Origin: Sporobolomyces roseus
Lineage: Eukaryota; Basidiomycota; Microbotryomycetes; Sporidiobolales; Sporidiobolaceae
Assembly: GCA_016617785.1 (NCBI GenBank)
Contig: JADILM010000009.1
Coordinates: 620,001-684,000 of the forward strand
Direction of reading: 5' to 3'
DNA length: 64,000 bases
The first letter of the stretch is position 1. The number at the start of each line of letters is the position of its first letter. The notes under the pieces were generated by a model. That model did no database searches and had not been told where the DNA came from. It worked only from the letters and a program-made list of their open reading frames with translations. A program made the translations under genes and the position numbers. Positions 1 through 10,473 of this stretch are shown piece after piece.

Positions 1-823
1 TCGCAGCCATTTCCTCACCAAATCATTCTCATTTTGCGACTCTTCCATCGTCCTCATGCCTTGTACTGTGTACTGACTGCCCTCTATCCCATTCGACAGT
101 CGCCTGAAGTCACATTCGTCAACGCTCCACCATTCAAACCTCCAGTCCATCCTCATTGCTATGTGAGTCTCGATACTCTTTCGTCCCGGTCTCGGATCAA
201 GCGCAACTCACACGGACTCTTCGACGTCGCCTGAGCAATGGGCACATCTGTGCTTCCGTACTGGGATCAGGTATGCTACCCTTTTCTGCGTCTTCGAACC
301 TGAAAGAGCGTATTCAAAACTTATCTTTCTGACGGGTTCGACCTGGCTCGTTTCTCTTGACAGGGTGGTCGCCTGTTCTCAACGTCAATAGTCTACTCTT
401 GACCATGCAAAGTATGTTGGCGAGTTGCAAGAAGAAAGAGCTACCAACGGATAATGATCGGTATGTCGTTGATCTTGCTCGTTCGCATCTGAGGAGTCGA
501 TACTGATGCAGGATTGTCTTCGGTCTACAGTTATGTAAGTAAATCGAAGAGTGAACAGAGGTATCGAGTACTCCCATCTAATGCGTCTTCGGGTTCTTCC
601 AGGTTCGAAACGCACCAAAATCTCCGAAAGATACGAGATGGTCAGTCTCTCTCTCTCCAGCATACATTCCGACGAGCTTCTTGAGCTCATTAGCGCGACA
701 TATGACTGACGAGTATGGTTGATGTGAACAGGGCATATCACGATGGTTCGCTTTCTCCTTCGTTTCTCGCTCTCGTCTTCGCCCACTGACCTGATTGCAC
801 TCGATTCCGCAGATACCGTCTGA
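1..823 (+). CDS. UBE2W: UBE2W-type ubiquitin-conjugating enzyme E2 (3' part, 5' end outside window)
   Basis: Ubiquitin-conjugating (E2) enzyme of the UBE2W class, which in animals transfers ubiquitin to protein N-termini. The 5' exons lie left of the window. Spliced exons read (H)FLTKSFSFCDSS, then SPEVTFVNAPPFKPPVHPHC (100-162), then SNGHICASVLGSG with the catalytic Cys (about 234-270), WSPVLNVNSLLLTMQSMLAS, CKKKELPTDNDR, YVRNAPKSPKDTRW and AYHDDTV-stop (stop at 821-823). The family hallmarks HPH-Y-NGHIC, the downstream WSP and the C-terminal YHDD are all present. The exon from 372 runs to 460. Then come a probable 4-base microexon at 531-534, an exon at 603-640, a 14-base exon at 732-745 and a last exon at 813-823. 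One junction (donor at 163, acceptor near 234) does not keep phase with a canonical AG: the frame needs the exon to begin with AGC at 234, preceded by TG. This could be a sequence error, a noncanonical site or a lesion. Confidence 0.8.
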
Positions 824-1721
824 TCTCTCAATGCAAAATCAAGCTTGTCGCCATTTCTCTTCTATACCCTCCACGCGATTTCCTCCGAAGCACTTTCGGA
901 TCCCTCGAAACGACCCAGATCCTCCTTCGCCCTCCTCATCTCACTCTGGCCTCGAATTTGGTCGCCCACTCAAATATGTACTATGATACCCCTTTCCCCT
1001 CTGCCGTGCTGTCCCAATGTCGAAATGATAAACGAAATTAGCGGAAAGGAAGGTCGGGTAGTAACGTCGAGAAATTTCCGCTGAGTTGGACTGCTCTCAG
1101 TGATTGCCCCTGCTTCACTTCAGCTGTGGACTCTACTGAGGGCGAGCGTAGCTTTAGGAGACGTCGAGCTCGTGGCTTCATACACAATTATTCGCAGATC
1201 GTGCATTACTTTCGCACGCTACCCTTTCGTGTTCCTGTTTCTCCCGTTTTGTCTGCTCGACACCTCTCTAGTATTCTCGGTCTCTAGTGCCTCCTCGAGC
1301 ACGATCAGCTTAGATACAGTAATTTGATTCCGACGACGTCCGATTGGTTTTTTTTCTGGTTCGCACTCGGCTAAGGTCAAGGTCAGGTGGGGAGTAAAGG
1401 AAATTGCCCGATACGAATGCCCAGAAGGCCACTGCTGGGAAATGACATAGCAAGTAGAGAGAAAAAGCTGTCTCCGCAATCCATCTTCTGCGAAATCTTC
1501 CACTACTGTCGCTCCGACAGTCGAACCCCACTTCACCCTTTTCTCCCTCTTCTTTCTTTCCACACTCTACGCTTCATAGTCAAGCGTACTACAAACTCAA
1601 GTGAGCTTCTCTATTCCCTTCGTTCGCCCAAACCTCGAAGACTCATCTATCTTCGAAATTCCAATAGCTCTTCCCTTTCTCCCTTCTTCCTCCTCACTTA
1701 CGCTACACTTCACAAAGCAAC
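824..1721. other. Intergenic region upstream of acetyl-CoA synthetase
   Basis: No gene supported. The last 170 bases before the ACS start codon are pyrimidine-rich, as is common for fungal core promoters and leaders. Short open frames here have no recognisable domains and no paired splice sites. Confidence 0.5.
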
Positions 1722-4700
1722 ATGGCGGAACTACACGAGTACCGACAAGTCCCCACTCATCCCATCTCGAAACGAACAGATGGTTCTTCTTCAGAACATC
1801 ACAAGCCTCACGCCAACACTGAAGAATATGAGAAACTCTACAAGGAATCAGTAGAGGATCCTACTGGATTCTGGGATCGCGTAAGTCACACCTTCGTCCA
1901 TTAGCTACTCGCTCTATGAGCTGCAGGAATGAGGTGCAAGGAGGGAAGGCGGGGAAAGCAAATATTCGAGGATTGAGGAGATGAGGGATTAGAAGTCACA
2001 CAGAGCTAGCTGGAGCTAGGGCGACCAGGGATGAGGATAACAAGCTCTTCCGAGTGCTCCTATGCTAGCGACGAACGCTCGGGTGGTGATGCGAGCTGGG
2101 AAAGAGCTGGTTGGGGTTTGTGAGGAGATTTGTTCCAACCTCTCGCTCGTCCCCCTCGTCTCGCTGGTCGTTCGAGAGGGTCCAGGATGCCCGATCAAAG
2201 CATCAGGAGCTCAAAGGGGTAGCTTTTTATGGCTTACGCGGCGACAAAATGACCACAAACCAGGCGAAGCCACTTTTCGAACTGATTTACTGACCTTGCT
2301 TTCTCGTTCTGTTACAGATGGCCAAGGAGAACATCTACTGGCGAGTCCTCCATCGATTCCCCCAATGAGAAATACGAAGAATTGACCAGTTACGAGCGTT
2401 TTTATAGGCACCGACCTTACAACACCGTTTCTGCTGGATCTTTCACTGCCGGAGACGTCCAATGGTTCCCCGAAGGAGGTTTGAACGTTTCTTACAACTG
2501 TGTCGATCGATGGGCTTACAAGCACCCAAACAAGGTGAATTCCCTTCCTTTGAGCCCCACTTCGAAAGCGAATCTGACCTCCTTTCCTCGATAGACTGCG
2601 ATCATTTGGGAAGCTGATGAACCTGGAGAGCACGTCGAGTTGACCTACGAACAACTCTTGCAAGAAGTTTGCAAAACCGCCAACATCCTCAAATCTTACG
2701 GTGTCAAGAAGGGAGATGTGAGTCTCGCTCTCTTGCTCTAGGTCTTCCATTTCTCGATTCTGATACCTTGTGCGTGGTCAGACCGTTGCTATCTACCTTC
2801 CCATGGTCCCCGAAGCTGCTATCGCTTTCCTCGCCTGTGCTCGTCTCGGAGCTGTCCACTCTGTCGTTTTCGCCGGTTTCTCCGCAGAATCCCTTCGTGA
2901 TCGAATCGTCGACGCCAAGTCACGAGTAGTCATCACTACCGACGAAGGAAAACGAGGAGGAAAGACCATTGCGACGAAATCGATCGTTGACGCCGCTCTC
3001 GAAGAGTGCCCTCTCGTCGAGAACGTCCTCGTTTTGAAACGAACTGGTGGAAACGTCAAATGGGACGATAAGAGGGATCACTGGTGGCACGAGGCGAAGG
3101 AAAACGTTCAGCCTTACTGCCCTCCCGAAATCGTTTCTTCCGAAGACCCTCTCTTCATCCTTTACACTTCTGGATCTACCGGAAAAGTGAGCCGGGTAAT
3201 CGTTCTCTCAGCTCTCGAATTCAGTAGCTGACGATGTTACCTCCTCTCACAGCCCAAGGGAGTTGTTCACTCGACTGCTGGTTACCTTCTCGGAGCTATT
3301 CTCACCCTCAAATACGTTTTCGATGTTCACCACGACGATCGATACGCTTGTATGGCCGACGTCGGATGGATTACTGGTCACACCTACATTGTTTACGGTC
3401 CTCTAGCCAGTGAGTCTTTCACGAGTTTCCTCTCGTTCTGAGTAAAAACCAACCTCTCCCGATCCGCAGACGGTGTCACGACCACCATCTTCGAATCCAC
3501 TCCTGTATACCCTACTCCTTCTCGATTCTGGGAGACCGTTGCCAAGCACAAGCTCACTCAAGTAGGCCATCTTTTCCCACCCTTTCTTGGTTCTCTATCT
3601 GACTAGTCCTTCCTGTATTCAGTTCTACACCGCTCCTACCGCTATCCGTCTCCTTCGTCGTCTCGGTCACGAGCACACTCAAGGTCACGACCTCTCAACT
3701 CTTCGTACGATCGGATCTGTCGGAGAGCCTATCAACCCCGAAGCGTGGGAATGGTACTGGGAGCACGTCGGAAAGAAGGAGTGCGCAGTCGTTGACACTT
3801 ACTGGCAAACCGAGACTGGTTCTATCATCATCACGTGCGTACTCTCGTCGAACTGCAGACTCAAACCTCGAACTGACTTCTTTGAGGGATTCCACAGTCC
3901 TCTTCCCGGAGCTACCAAGACCAAGCCTGGAGCTGCTACTCTTCCTTTCTTCGGTATCGACGTCGTCCTTCTCGATCCTACAACGGGCAAGGAGATCGAA
4001 GGTAACGAAGTCGAGGGAGTTCTCGCCGTTCGCAAACCTTGGCCTTCGATCGCTCGTACCGTTTACGGTGATCACAAGCGATTCCTCGAGACCTACATGA
4101 ACGTCTACCCTGGCTACTACTTCACTGGTGACGGAGCTGGACGTGATCACGATGGTTACTGTAAGTCTGCGTTTCCTCTCGAATTTTCGAAAAACTCGAA
4201 CTGATTCTCTGCTTCTTCTTCTGCTCAGACTGGATCCGTGGACGAGTTGACGATGTCATCAACGTCTCTGGTCACCGTCTCTCAACTGCCGAGATCGAAT
4301 CTGCTTTGATCATGCACAACGGAGTCGCAGAAACTGCCGTCGTCGGTGTAAGTATTCTCTTTCCCTCTCTCCTTCGCTTCCCGATGGCTGACACACATCC
4401 CCTACAGATTGCTGATGAGCTCACTGGTCAATCCGTCGTCGCCTATGTTACGATGAAGCCTGACTTCGATTTGAGCGGAACCGACGAGACTGCACTAGTC
4501 AAAGAGCTAGTACTTCAGGTTAGGAAGACTATTGGACCCTTCGCAGCTCCTAAGAGAGTTCTGCTAGGTATGTTAGCGTCCAGGGGCTTCTGCCGTCATT
4601 ATTCTTGACGAAAGAAGAGAAAAACTGACTTTTTTCGCTTTTTCGTCAATAGTGACCGATCTGCCCAAAACGAGGTCCGGTAAGATCATGAGACGCGTAA

Positions 4701-4883
4701 ATTTGGACCTGTGCTACTCCTGTATGGTAGTACGAGTTGCTGACGCCTTCGAGTGCCGATTGACAGATCCTTCGCAAGATTTCAGCTGGAGAAGGAGACC
4801 AACTCGGCGATCTATCGACTCTGGCTGATCCTTCAGTCGTTGACCAAATCAAGGAGAAGTTTGAAGCTAAGCCTGCCAAGTAA
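1722..4883 (+). CDS. ACS1: Acetyl-CoA synthetase
   Basis: AMP-forming acetate:CoA ligase, making acetyl-CoA from acetate, ATP and CoA in cytosol and nucleus. Thirteen exons splice to 666 residues, the normal family length, and all phases agree. The start [11 protein letters not shown] is the first ATG and leads into the N-terminal ACS region (FWDR, then ENIYW and HRPYNTV). The AMP-binding P-loop [11 protein letters not shown] is at about 272-282, YWQTETGS at about 421-428, then YFTGDGA and [17 protein letters not shown]. The C-terminal [11 protein letters not shown] carries the catalytic and acetylatable Lys at about 624. The first intron is about 437 bases, far longer than the 50-80 base introns elsewhere in the gene. 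The second intron (2341-2407) must start with GC (TACTG/GCGAGT) to keep the frame, a GC-AG intron. The upstream neighbour is unrelated and there is no sign of co-regulation. Confidence 0.97.
2341..2407 (+). other. Probable GC-AG intron in the acetyl-CoA synthetase gene
   Basis: The exon at 2318-2340 (ATGGCCAAGG...TACTG) joins CAC CGA CCT only if the donor is GCGAGT. The product is then ENIYW-HRPYNTV, as the family requires. The only nearby GT donor (GTCCTC at 2345) breaks the frame. The acceptor TTTTATAG and a TTGAC branch-like site are normal. Confidence 0.75.
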
Positions 4884-6341
4884 GGCAGTCACTCCTCGTC
4901 GTCAAGCTCGAAGCGGCGTCTTCGTCGATTTTCCGCACCGACCCTGTTTTCGTTTTCCCTTCCATTTCGCTTCCGTGTCCCTCACTCCCGTACTCTGTAC
5001 ATTGTTATACGTTCTTCGTAATAGTCTCGCTCCTCTGGCGTCAAAGGTTCTTGTTAGTTCATTCGTAATCGTTCACAATTTTCGTCGAAATGATCAAATC
5101 ACCTGTCGTAACCCTTCACAGTCTTCTCTCGAGTCAGAAAGGTTTACTTGAGCTTGCTGTATATAGTTGAGTAAGGATTGCGAGGTGAGGCAGAAAACGC
5201 AAAGATGCGAAACGAAGATCGAAGAACGTATTCTTCGATTCACACTCTTCCATAAGTCTCGTCAGGTTCTGGTTAGCGCTACCGAAGACGATCAGCCGCA
5301 GTCAGTTCCACTCGGACACGCAGTTGTGTGAAAGCTAACGTTCTCAAAAGGTGAAGGTCTCAAGTCGACGAAAAAACGAAAAACGAACAAAAGCTCAAAC
5401 TCGATGAGGTTGACGAGGACAGACACGCGAGCTCTCTCGTTCTATTGAGCGTTCTCTTTGTGTAGATAGAGCGTACTGAGGAGGCGAATGCAGTCAAACT
5501 TGACTCTTTCGAGCTCAAATGCAGGTTTCGCGAGGCTTTGCTCTTCGATTCCTCTTCGTTTTCGCATTGTCTCAGACACTCGATCAGCGTCTATGTCGAC
5601 CAAGCTCGCTAATCTGCAATCGCAAGTCCTGTGTGCATGGTAGCTTTGGCCAACTCAAGATCAAGAGCTTCTCGTTTCTCCCCTCACTTTTGTGTCAAGG
5701 CTCGTTTTGTTAGACTCTACGCGGTTTCTTCGTTTCTTTCCGAGATTGGAAGTGACTGGCTACGACCCGCTTGATAACGGGATTACAAGACGTGGTCTCG
5801 CGGGAATTCCTCATCCGAGCGCGATTCGACAATTATAGCAGAAATATAGCTTGCTATAGCTGCTAGATTTCGAGATGTTCGGGCTTCGACCCCAGTGCTA
5901 GCAATGACGAGAGGCTTGCGAGAGGAGAGGAGAGACGACCGAGAATGTAGAGTGTTGACCGTCAATTTAGTCATTTCTCTCACAAGTTTTCAACGATCTG
6001 CTCTACGAGGTGAGAATTCCCGACGTAACAGTCCGCTTGTGCCGATACGATATCAGCTATGGGTAGGGGAAAGTCTGGATCTGTGCAGCGAGAGTCGAGT
6101 TGTGCCGACTCTTGCCCTCCTTCACCCGATTCTGCGATCCGTTTCCGGCTTTTCAAGCAACGTCAAATGCTAGTCGAAGCACCCTCGTCAAGATCACCAG
6201 GCTCTCCCCTCCTCGCCGGAACACATTGAGCGAGACTTGACTCGATATGCAGAATGAGAGGAAAACTTCATTATACTGCATTTTGAACATCAGACTAGGA
6301 CACTTTCGTAAAAACAACACACCCTCACTCTATCCTGCACT
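4884..6341. other. Convergent intergenic region between ACS1 and the Rvs167 homolog
   Basis: About 1.46 kb with no supportable gene. It should hold the 3' untranslated regions of both neighbours. Short open frames show no family features, and I see no tRNA fold. There is a small palindromic stretch of TATAGC repeats around 5835-5865 of unknown meaning. Confidence 0.5.
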
Positions 6342-8067
6342 CTACTGGGTATAATTCGCAGGAAAAGTTCCTTCATACCCGTTCAATCTCCCCGTCCACC
6401 AATCCTGATCACTCTCGGTTTTTTTCACAATCTCGATCTTGTCCCCAGCAGCAAAGCTCAGGTCTCCTTCTGCCTGTCCAGCGAAATCATACAAGGCTGT
6501 GACGTATTCTGCTGCAGGTTTTGGTCGACCGGGAGGAGGGGGAGGTGGTCGTTTACCTGCGAGAGTCGGGGTGGCTCCGGAAGTTGGGGCGGAGTAGGCG
6601 GGAGGAGGGAGATCGGAAGAGGCTGAGGAGGAGGCGGCCGTACCATAGGCAGAGGCGGGCTTGGTGTAGCCTGAGGAAGAGGAAGTGGTTGAGGAAGTGC
6701 GACCGAGGCCGGGAGAAGCAGCTCCTCCAGATGCTCGATGTTGCGACATGAAACGAGCTGTAGTCGGAAATGTTTTGGATACTCGTCAGGACCAGCTAGA
6801 GAGTAAGGACAGATCGGTCCGACTCACCAGTCGAAGTGAATCGTTTAGTAACGCTCAATGCTTCGAGTCGTTCTCCTACATCTCCCAATCGTTCATAATG
6901 CATTGATTCGAGTCCATCGATGCTCATATCTCCATAAACTTGACTAGACCAAGCTTGCATCTTTTCGAGTAAAGTGTCTGTAAAAGCGAGAAGGGTGAAA
7001 TCAGAACTGACCACGAAAGCGAGGAGACAAGAGACTGCACGTACAGAGAATACCAACTTCGATATAGTAAAAGGTTTGGAAGATTGGACTAATGAAAGTC
7101 GAAGACAGAGCGATGAATCGAGGGATTTCCGATTTGAGCATACTGTAACAAACGGCAGACCTCGATCAGATTTCGCTGTGTAGGCAAGCTAATCTCGGAA
7201 TTGTGCTCGACTTACTTGTTGTAGTGCTCGTATTCTTGTGTAGCGAGTTCGAGATCTTGTTCGTACTTGAACAGGTTCTTCTCATCGGAAAGCGATTTCT
7301 CTTTCTTATCTTTCAGTTTCGAGTACGAGTTGTTGTGTCGATCGAAGTCAGTGAGCTACCCACGATGTCTCACGATCAGCGTATAATTCAAGGTGTACAG
7401 AATAGAAATGTAGAAAACTCACCTTGTGTTCACGTTTGGTAATAGTCTTTCGAATCTTCTTGAGTAAATCCGAGTACTCCTTCAAAGGAGCCGTTACCCT
7501 CGAATCGATCAACTCCAATTCAGGTTGCACAGCATCTCGTAACTCATTCATGAGATCGTGGTAGTTTGCAATGTTGTCGATCGTTCCTTGGGCTTCGGGG
7601 TGTCGGGAAGCTAGAGGAAGTTCGTCATTGAGCGGGGAGAAGAGAGTGCTGAATGCAGTTGCGAATCCAGCTTGAGAAGTGAGCATGCCTGGGGACGATA
7701 CGAAGAGTGAACAAGGGAGGACGAGAGTCTCGGCGACAGGGAGCGGGGAAGGGAGTAGACTGACCATTGATAGACTCTCTGAAGTTTGAAGTATCCTTGA
7801 CGAGTTTACCAGTTTGCTCTGCACGTACCTCTCGATCAGTCGTATCCTCTATGGACTGGGAAAGGGAATATCGACTCACCTTCCAAGGAAGCGAACTTTC
7901 TAACCCATTCATCAGTCTCTGGATCACTCGATTTCGTAGCCAATCCTACTTTGCTCGAGAATGCATGAGGAGCTATATCACACTCATCCGAATGAGTTCT
8001 AGAGGTAGAAGAGAGAGGCCAAAGTCAGTGACGCACCTCGGGCCAATGCCTTTCCAAAGCCTTTCAT
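6342..8067 (-). CDS. RVS167: BAR-SH3 adaptor, Rvs167/Hob1/amphiphysin homolog
   Basis: Membrane-curvature adaptor acting in endocytosis and cortical actin patches. Eight exons splice in phase to 415 residues, slightly shorter than yeast Rvs167 and S. pombe Hob1. The first exon encodes MKGFGKALAR (start at 8067-8065), the amphipathic N-terminus typical of N-BAR proteins. The BAR helices follow to about residue 235: LVKDTSNFRESING, then NYHDLMNELRDAVQPELELI, LKKIRKTITKREHK and LYEKYEQDLELA-like segments. A Pro/Ser/Gly/Ala-rich linker includes GKRPPPPPPGRPKP. The C-terminal SH3 domain (about 360-415) has ALYDF, DLSFAAGD, WWTGRLNGYEGTFPANY and ends directly after the fold. The gene diverges from the CofD-family gene with only 138 bases between start codons. 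Confidence 0.95.
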
Positions 8068-8205
8068 TCTGTTCTAGGTTATTGGTACTGTGTTTGATGT
8101 TAGAGTCCGACTATCTCTGTGGTATTCGAGTCAAGTTGAAACAGAGCGAAGTGGTGTCCAAGAGACAAGATTCGCAGCTCTCCTTCGTTCCCTTCACTCT
8201 CTCTG
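8068..8205. promoter_or_regulatory. Short divergent promoter between RVS167 and the CofD-family gene
   Basis: Only 138 bases separate the two start codons on opposite strands, so the core promoters must overlap or abut. I see no clear TATA box, and no specific binding site can be assigned. Confidence 0.4.
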
Positions 8206-10167
8206 ATGCAGCAATCAGCTTCTCACTTTCCTTCACCATTATCTCAACAGCTACCACCAAGCAAGAGTCCATCTCAAAGTCTACCGCTTCGTTCTCAACG
8301 CTTGACAGTAATAGGAGGAGGATCAGGATGTAACGCCATCCTCTCTCCCTTCCAAGATGCACTCAAGACGACCTTCATAGTCCCAGTAAGCGACGATGGA
8401 GGAAGTACAGCAGAAATCCTCAGAGTGTTGGGTCAGTCTTCTCTCTTTTCCTTTCTAGCCTCTTCTAGTTCGCTCAGTTCTTCGTTCCTTTCCCCTGAAA
8501 TGCAGGTGGACCAGCTTTGGGAGACATAAGGTCGAGATTAGTCAGGCTCATACCGCCTTCGCCGAGAGGTTCACCGTTGGATTGCATTCGAATGTTGCTC
8601 GAATATCGTTTACCAAGCGCTGGAACTGCTTATGATATCAAAGGAGAGTGGCATTCTGTAGTGGAAGGTACACATCGACTATGGAAGGTGAGCAGGGCCA
8701 TTCACTATCCCTCGTTGCGTCAGACGAGCTGACGGTGAAATCTTTTTTCTCCTCGCAGGGTATCCCTGGTGACCGTAAAGAGACATTACGAGCTTTCCTC
8801 GTCTATTTCGAAGGAGCAGTCTTGAAGAAGGCTCAACGTGTACGCTTCGACTTCGCTTCAGTATCTCTGCTTCGGGTTCAACAGTTGCTCATTGTTTGTC
8901 GAATTCGCTCGCTTGCTTAGGGATTCAATTTCAAGAAAGCTTCGATTGGCAACTTGTTCTTGTCTGGAGCTTTCCTCTTTCTCGGGTCGATTCCCTCGGC
9001 TATATTCCTCTTTGCTTCACTTACTGGGATTCCTCATGAAGCCTTCGCTGTGGTTCCTGTCATTAATACTACTTCGACCGTGACGATAGCTGCAGAACTC
9101 GTGCGTTTCACGATCTTTAGCACTTCAATTGACACGTCCTGATCGATTGCGGGGATGGCAGGAGAACGGAAGTACAGTTTGTGGACAATCCGAAATTTCC
9201 CACCCATCCCCATTATCTCAACCCGTCAATCTCCCCTCTCCCTCCCTCCAACCGAGTACCTCAACCACCCCTCATCCCCAACCCTCGACATCAACCAACA
9301 AGATCTCGTTCCAAAACGCACTCTCTCTTCCCTCCTCCTCTTTCTTCCCCCTAACACGAGCGACCACTCCCTCTTTCCCCGAGCCTCCCATCCTCGGCGC
9401 AGAGGAAGACGATGATGCACGACCCATGGACAGTCCCGATCCAAACTCGACGAATAATGGAAGGGGAGGAGGGGACGAGAAGAGTCGAAATATAGAATTC
9501 AGTAAAGATTCTCAAGCGGTTCCACCTCTAGAAGCTAGGATTACTAGAATCTTTTACTTGAATGCGTTCGGACACGAGATTTATCCTAGACCGAATGGAG
9601 TTTTCCTAGAAAGTTTACAGAATTCTACTTCGTACGTTGTCTTCCCTCAAAATCATCAGACGAATCCAACTCTGAATGATGCTCGTTCTGAACGTTAGAC
9701 TCGTATATGCACCTGGATCACTGTATACTTCTATCCTACCCTGTCTCGCGCTCCGTTCAGTCGGTCAATTAATCGCTACTTCCCCTTCTCTCACTCACAA
9801 GATCCTACTCCTCAACTCGACCCTCGATCGAGAGACCCCGGGTTACTCGAGCTTGGATTTCGTCAAGGCTATTAGTTTGGCTTGTAACAGAGCGTACGGA
9901 GAGGATGAGGAGACGAAAAGGACGTTTGAACCGATGAGTTTCGTTACTGATGTTGTTTACCTCGAGGGATCGGAAGTTCGAGTCGAGAAGGATGAGCTAG
10001 ATGTAAGTCTTCCCTTCTTCTGTACAGTGGAACTTGGCTGGAGCTGATGATTGAGACGGATGGAGCAGGCTCTTGGGATTCGAACGGTCGCTGCGAAACC
10101 TACTTTGGATGGATTATTCGATGATGAAGTCGTCAGGGATGCTTTAGAACGGATCTTTTCGGAATAG
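8206..10167 (+). CDS. CofD/UPF0052 (YvcK-like) family protein
   Basis: Seven exons splice in phase to 513 residues. The N-terminus has the Rossmann-like signature TVIGGGSGCN at about 34-43, then VPVSDDGGST at about 60-68 and ALGDIRSRLVRL at about 79-90. These are the CofD/YvcK hallmarks for binding a phosphorylated or nucleotide-sugar ligand. Later segments also fit the fold: FNFKKASIGNLFLSGAFLFL, the VVPVINTT strand, YPRPNGVFLESL, YAPGSLYTSILPCLALRSVG and SFVTDVVYLEG. Prokaryotic CofD makes coenzyme F420, while bacterial YvcK binds UDP-GlcNAc and controls wall synthesis. Fungi are not known to make F420, so the substrate is unknown. A Ser/Pro/Thr/Gly-rich insertion of about 110 residues sits mid-protein. 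The start at 8206 is the first in-frame ATG; an upstream exon is not excluded. Confidence 0.88.
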
Positions 10168-10473
10168 GTTTTCGGTCTTATGGATCTGCTTGTTGTAACC
10201 TTTGAGAATAGTTTGCGATAACACAAATGTTGAGGAATCTCCGTGCGAGAGGGCGAAGAATTCGAAAGCCCGGCCCGAGTCCCCTCTCTTCGACTCTCAA
10301 CTCTCTCACGCAGGAGCAGCATTACGCTACGACTTTCCCGCTGAGCCTACGTCAAGTAGTTATAACTCAATTGAACGGCCTCGCGAACACACCTCTCGAC
10401 CGAATCTCTTCTCATCTACCTCCCGCTCTCCTCCCTCCTCCACAGCTTCCGATCCACCTGATCTCTCTCCAAG
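10168..10473 (+). other. Short intergenic region / leader
   Basis: About 300 bases between the CofD-family stop and the next start. CT-rich just before 10474 (CTCCCGCTCTCCTCCCTCC), resembling other leaders in this window. No gene seen. Confidence 0.4.

Noticed and set aside
34..234. Open frame of 66 codons on the plus strand as a gene of its own
   Set aside because: Only its middle (100-162) is coding, as an exon of the UBE2W-type gene; the ends are intron sequence with matching splice sites.
2211..2750. 179-codon minus-strand frame over acetyl-CoA synthetase
   Set aside because: Antisense to well-supported ACS exons and introns; no family features.
5783..5983. Possible tRNA or structured RNA around the TATAGC repeats and GGCTTCGACCC
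   Set aside because: Tried to fold a cloverleaf on both strands; T-arm and acceptor pairing fail.
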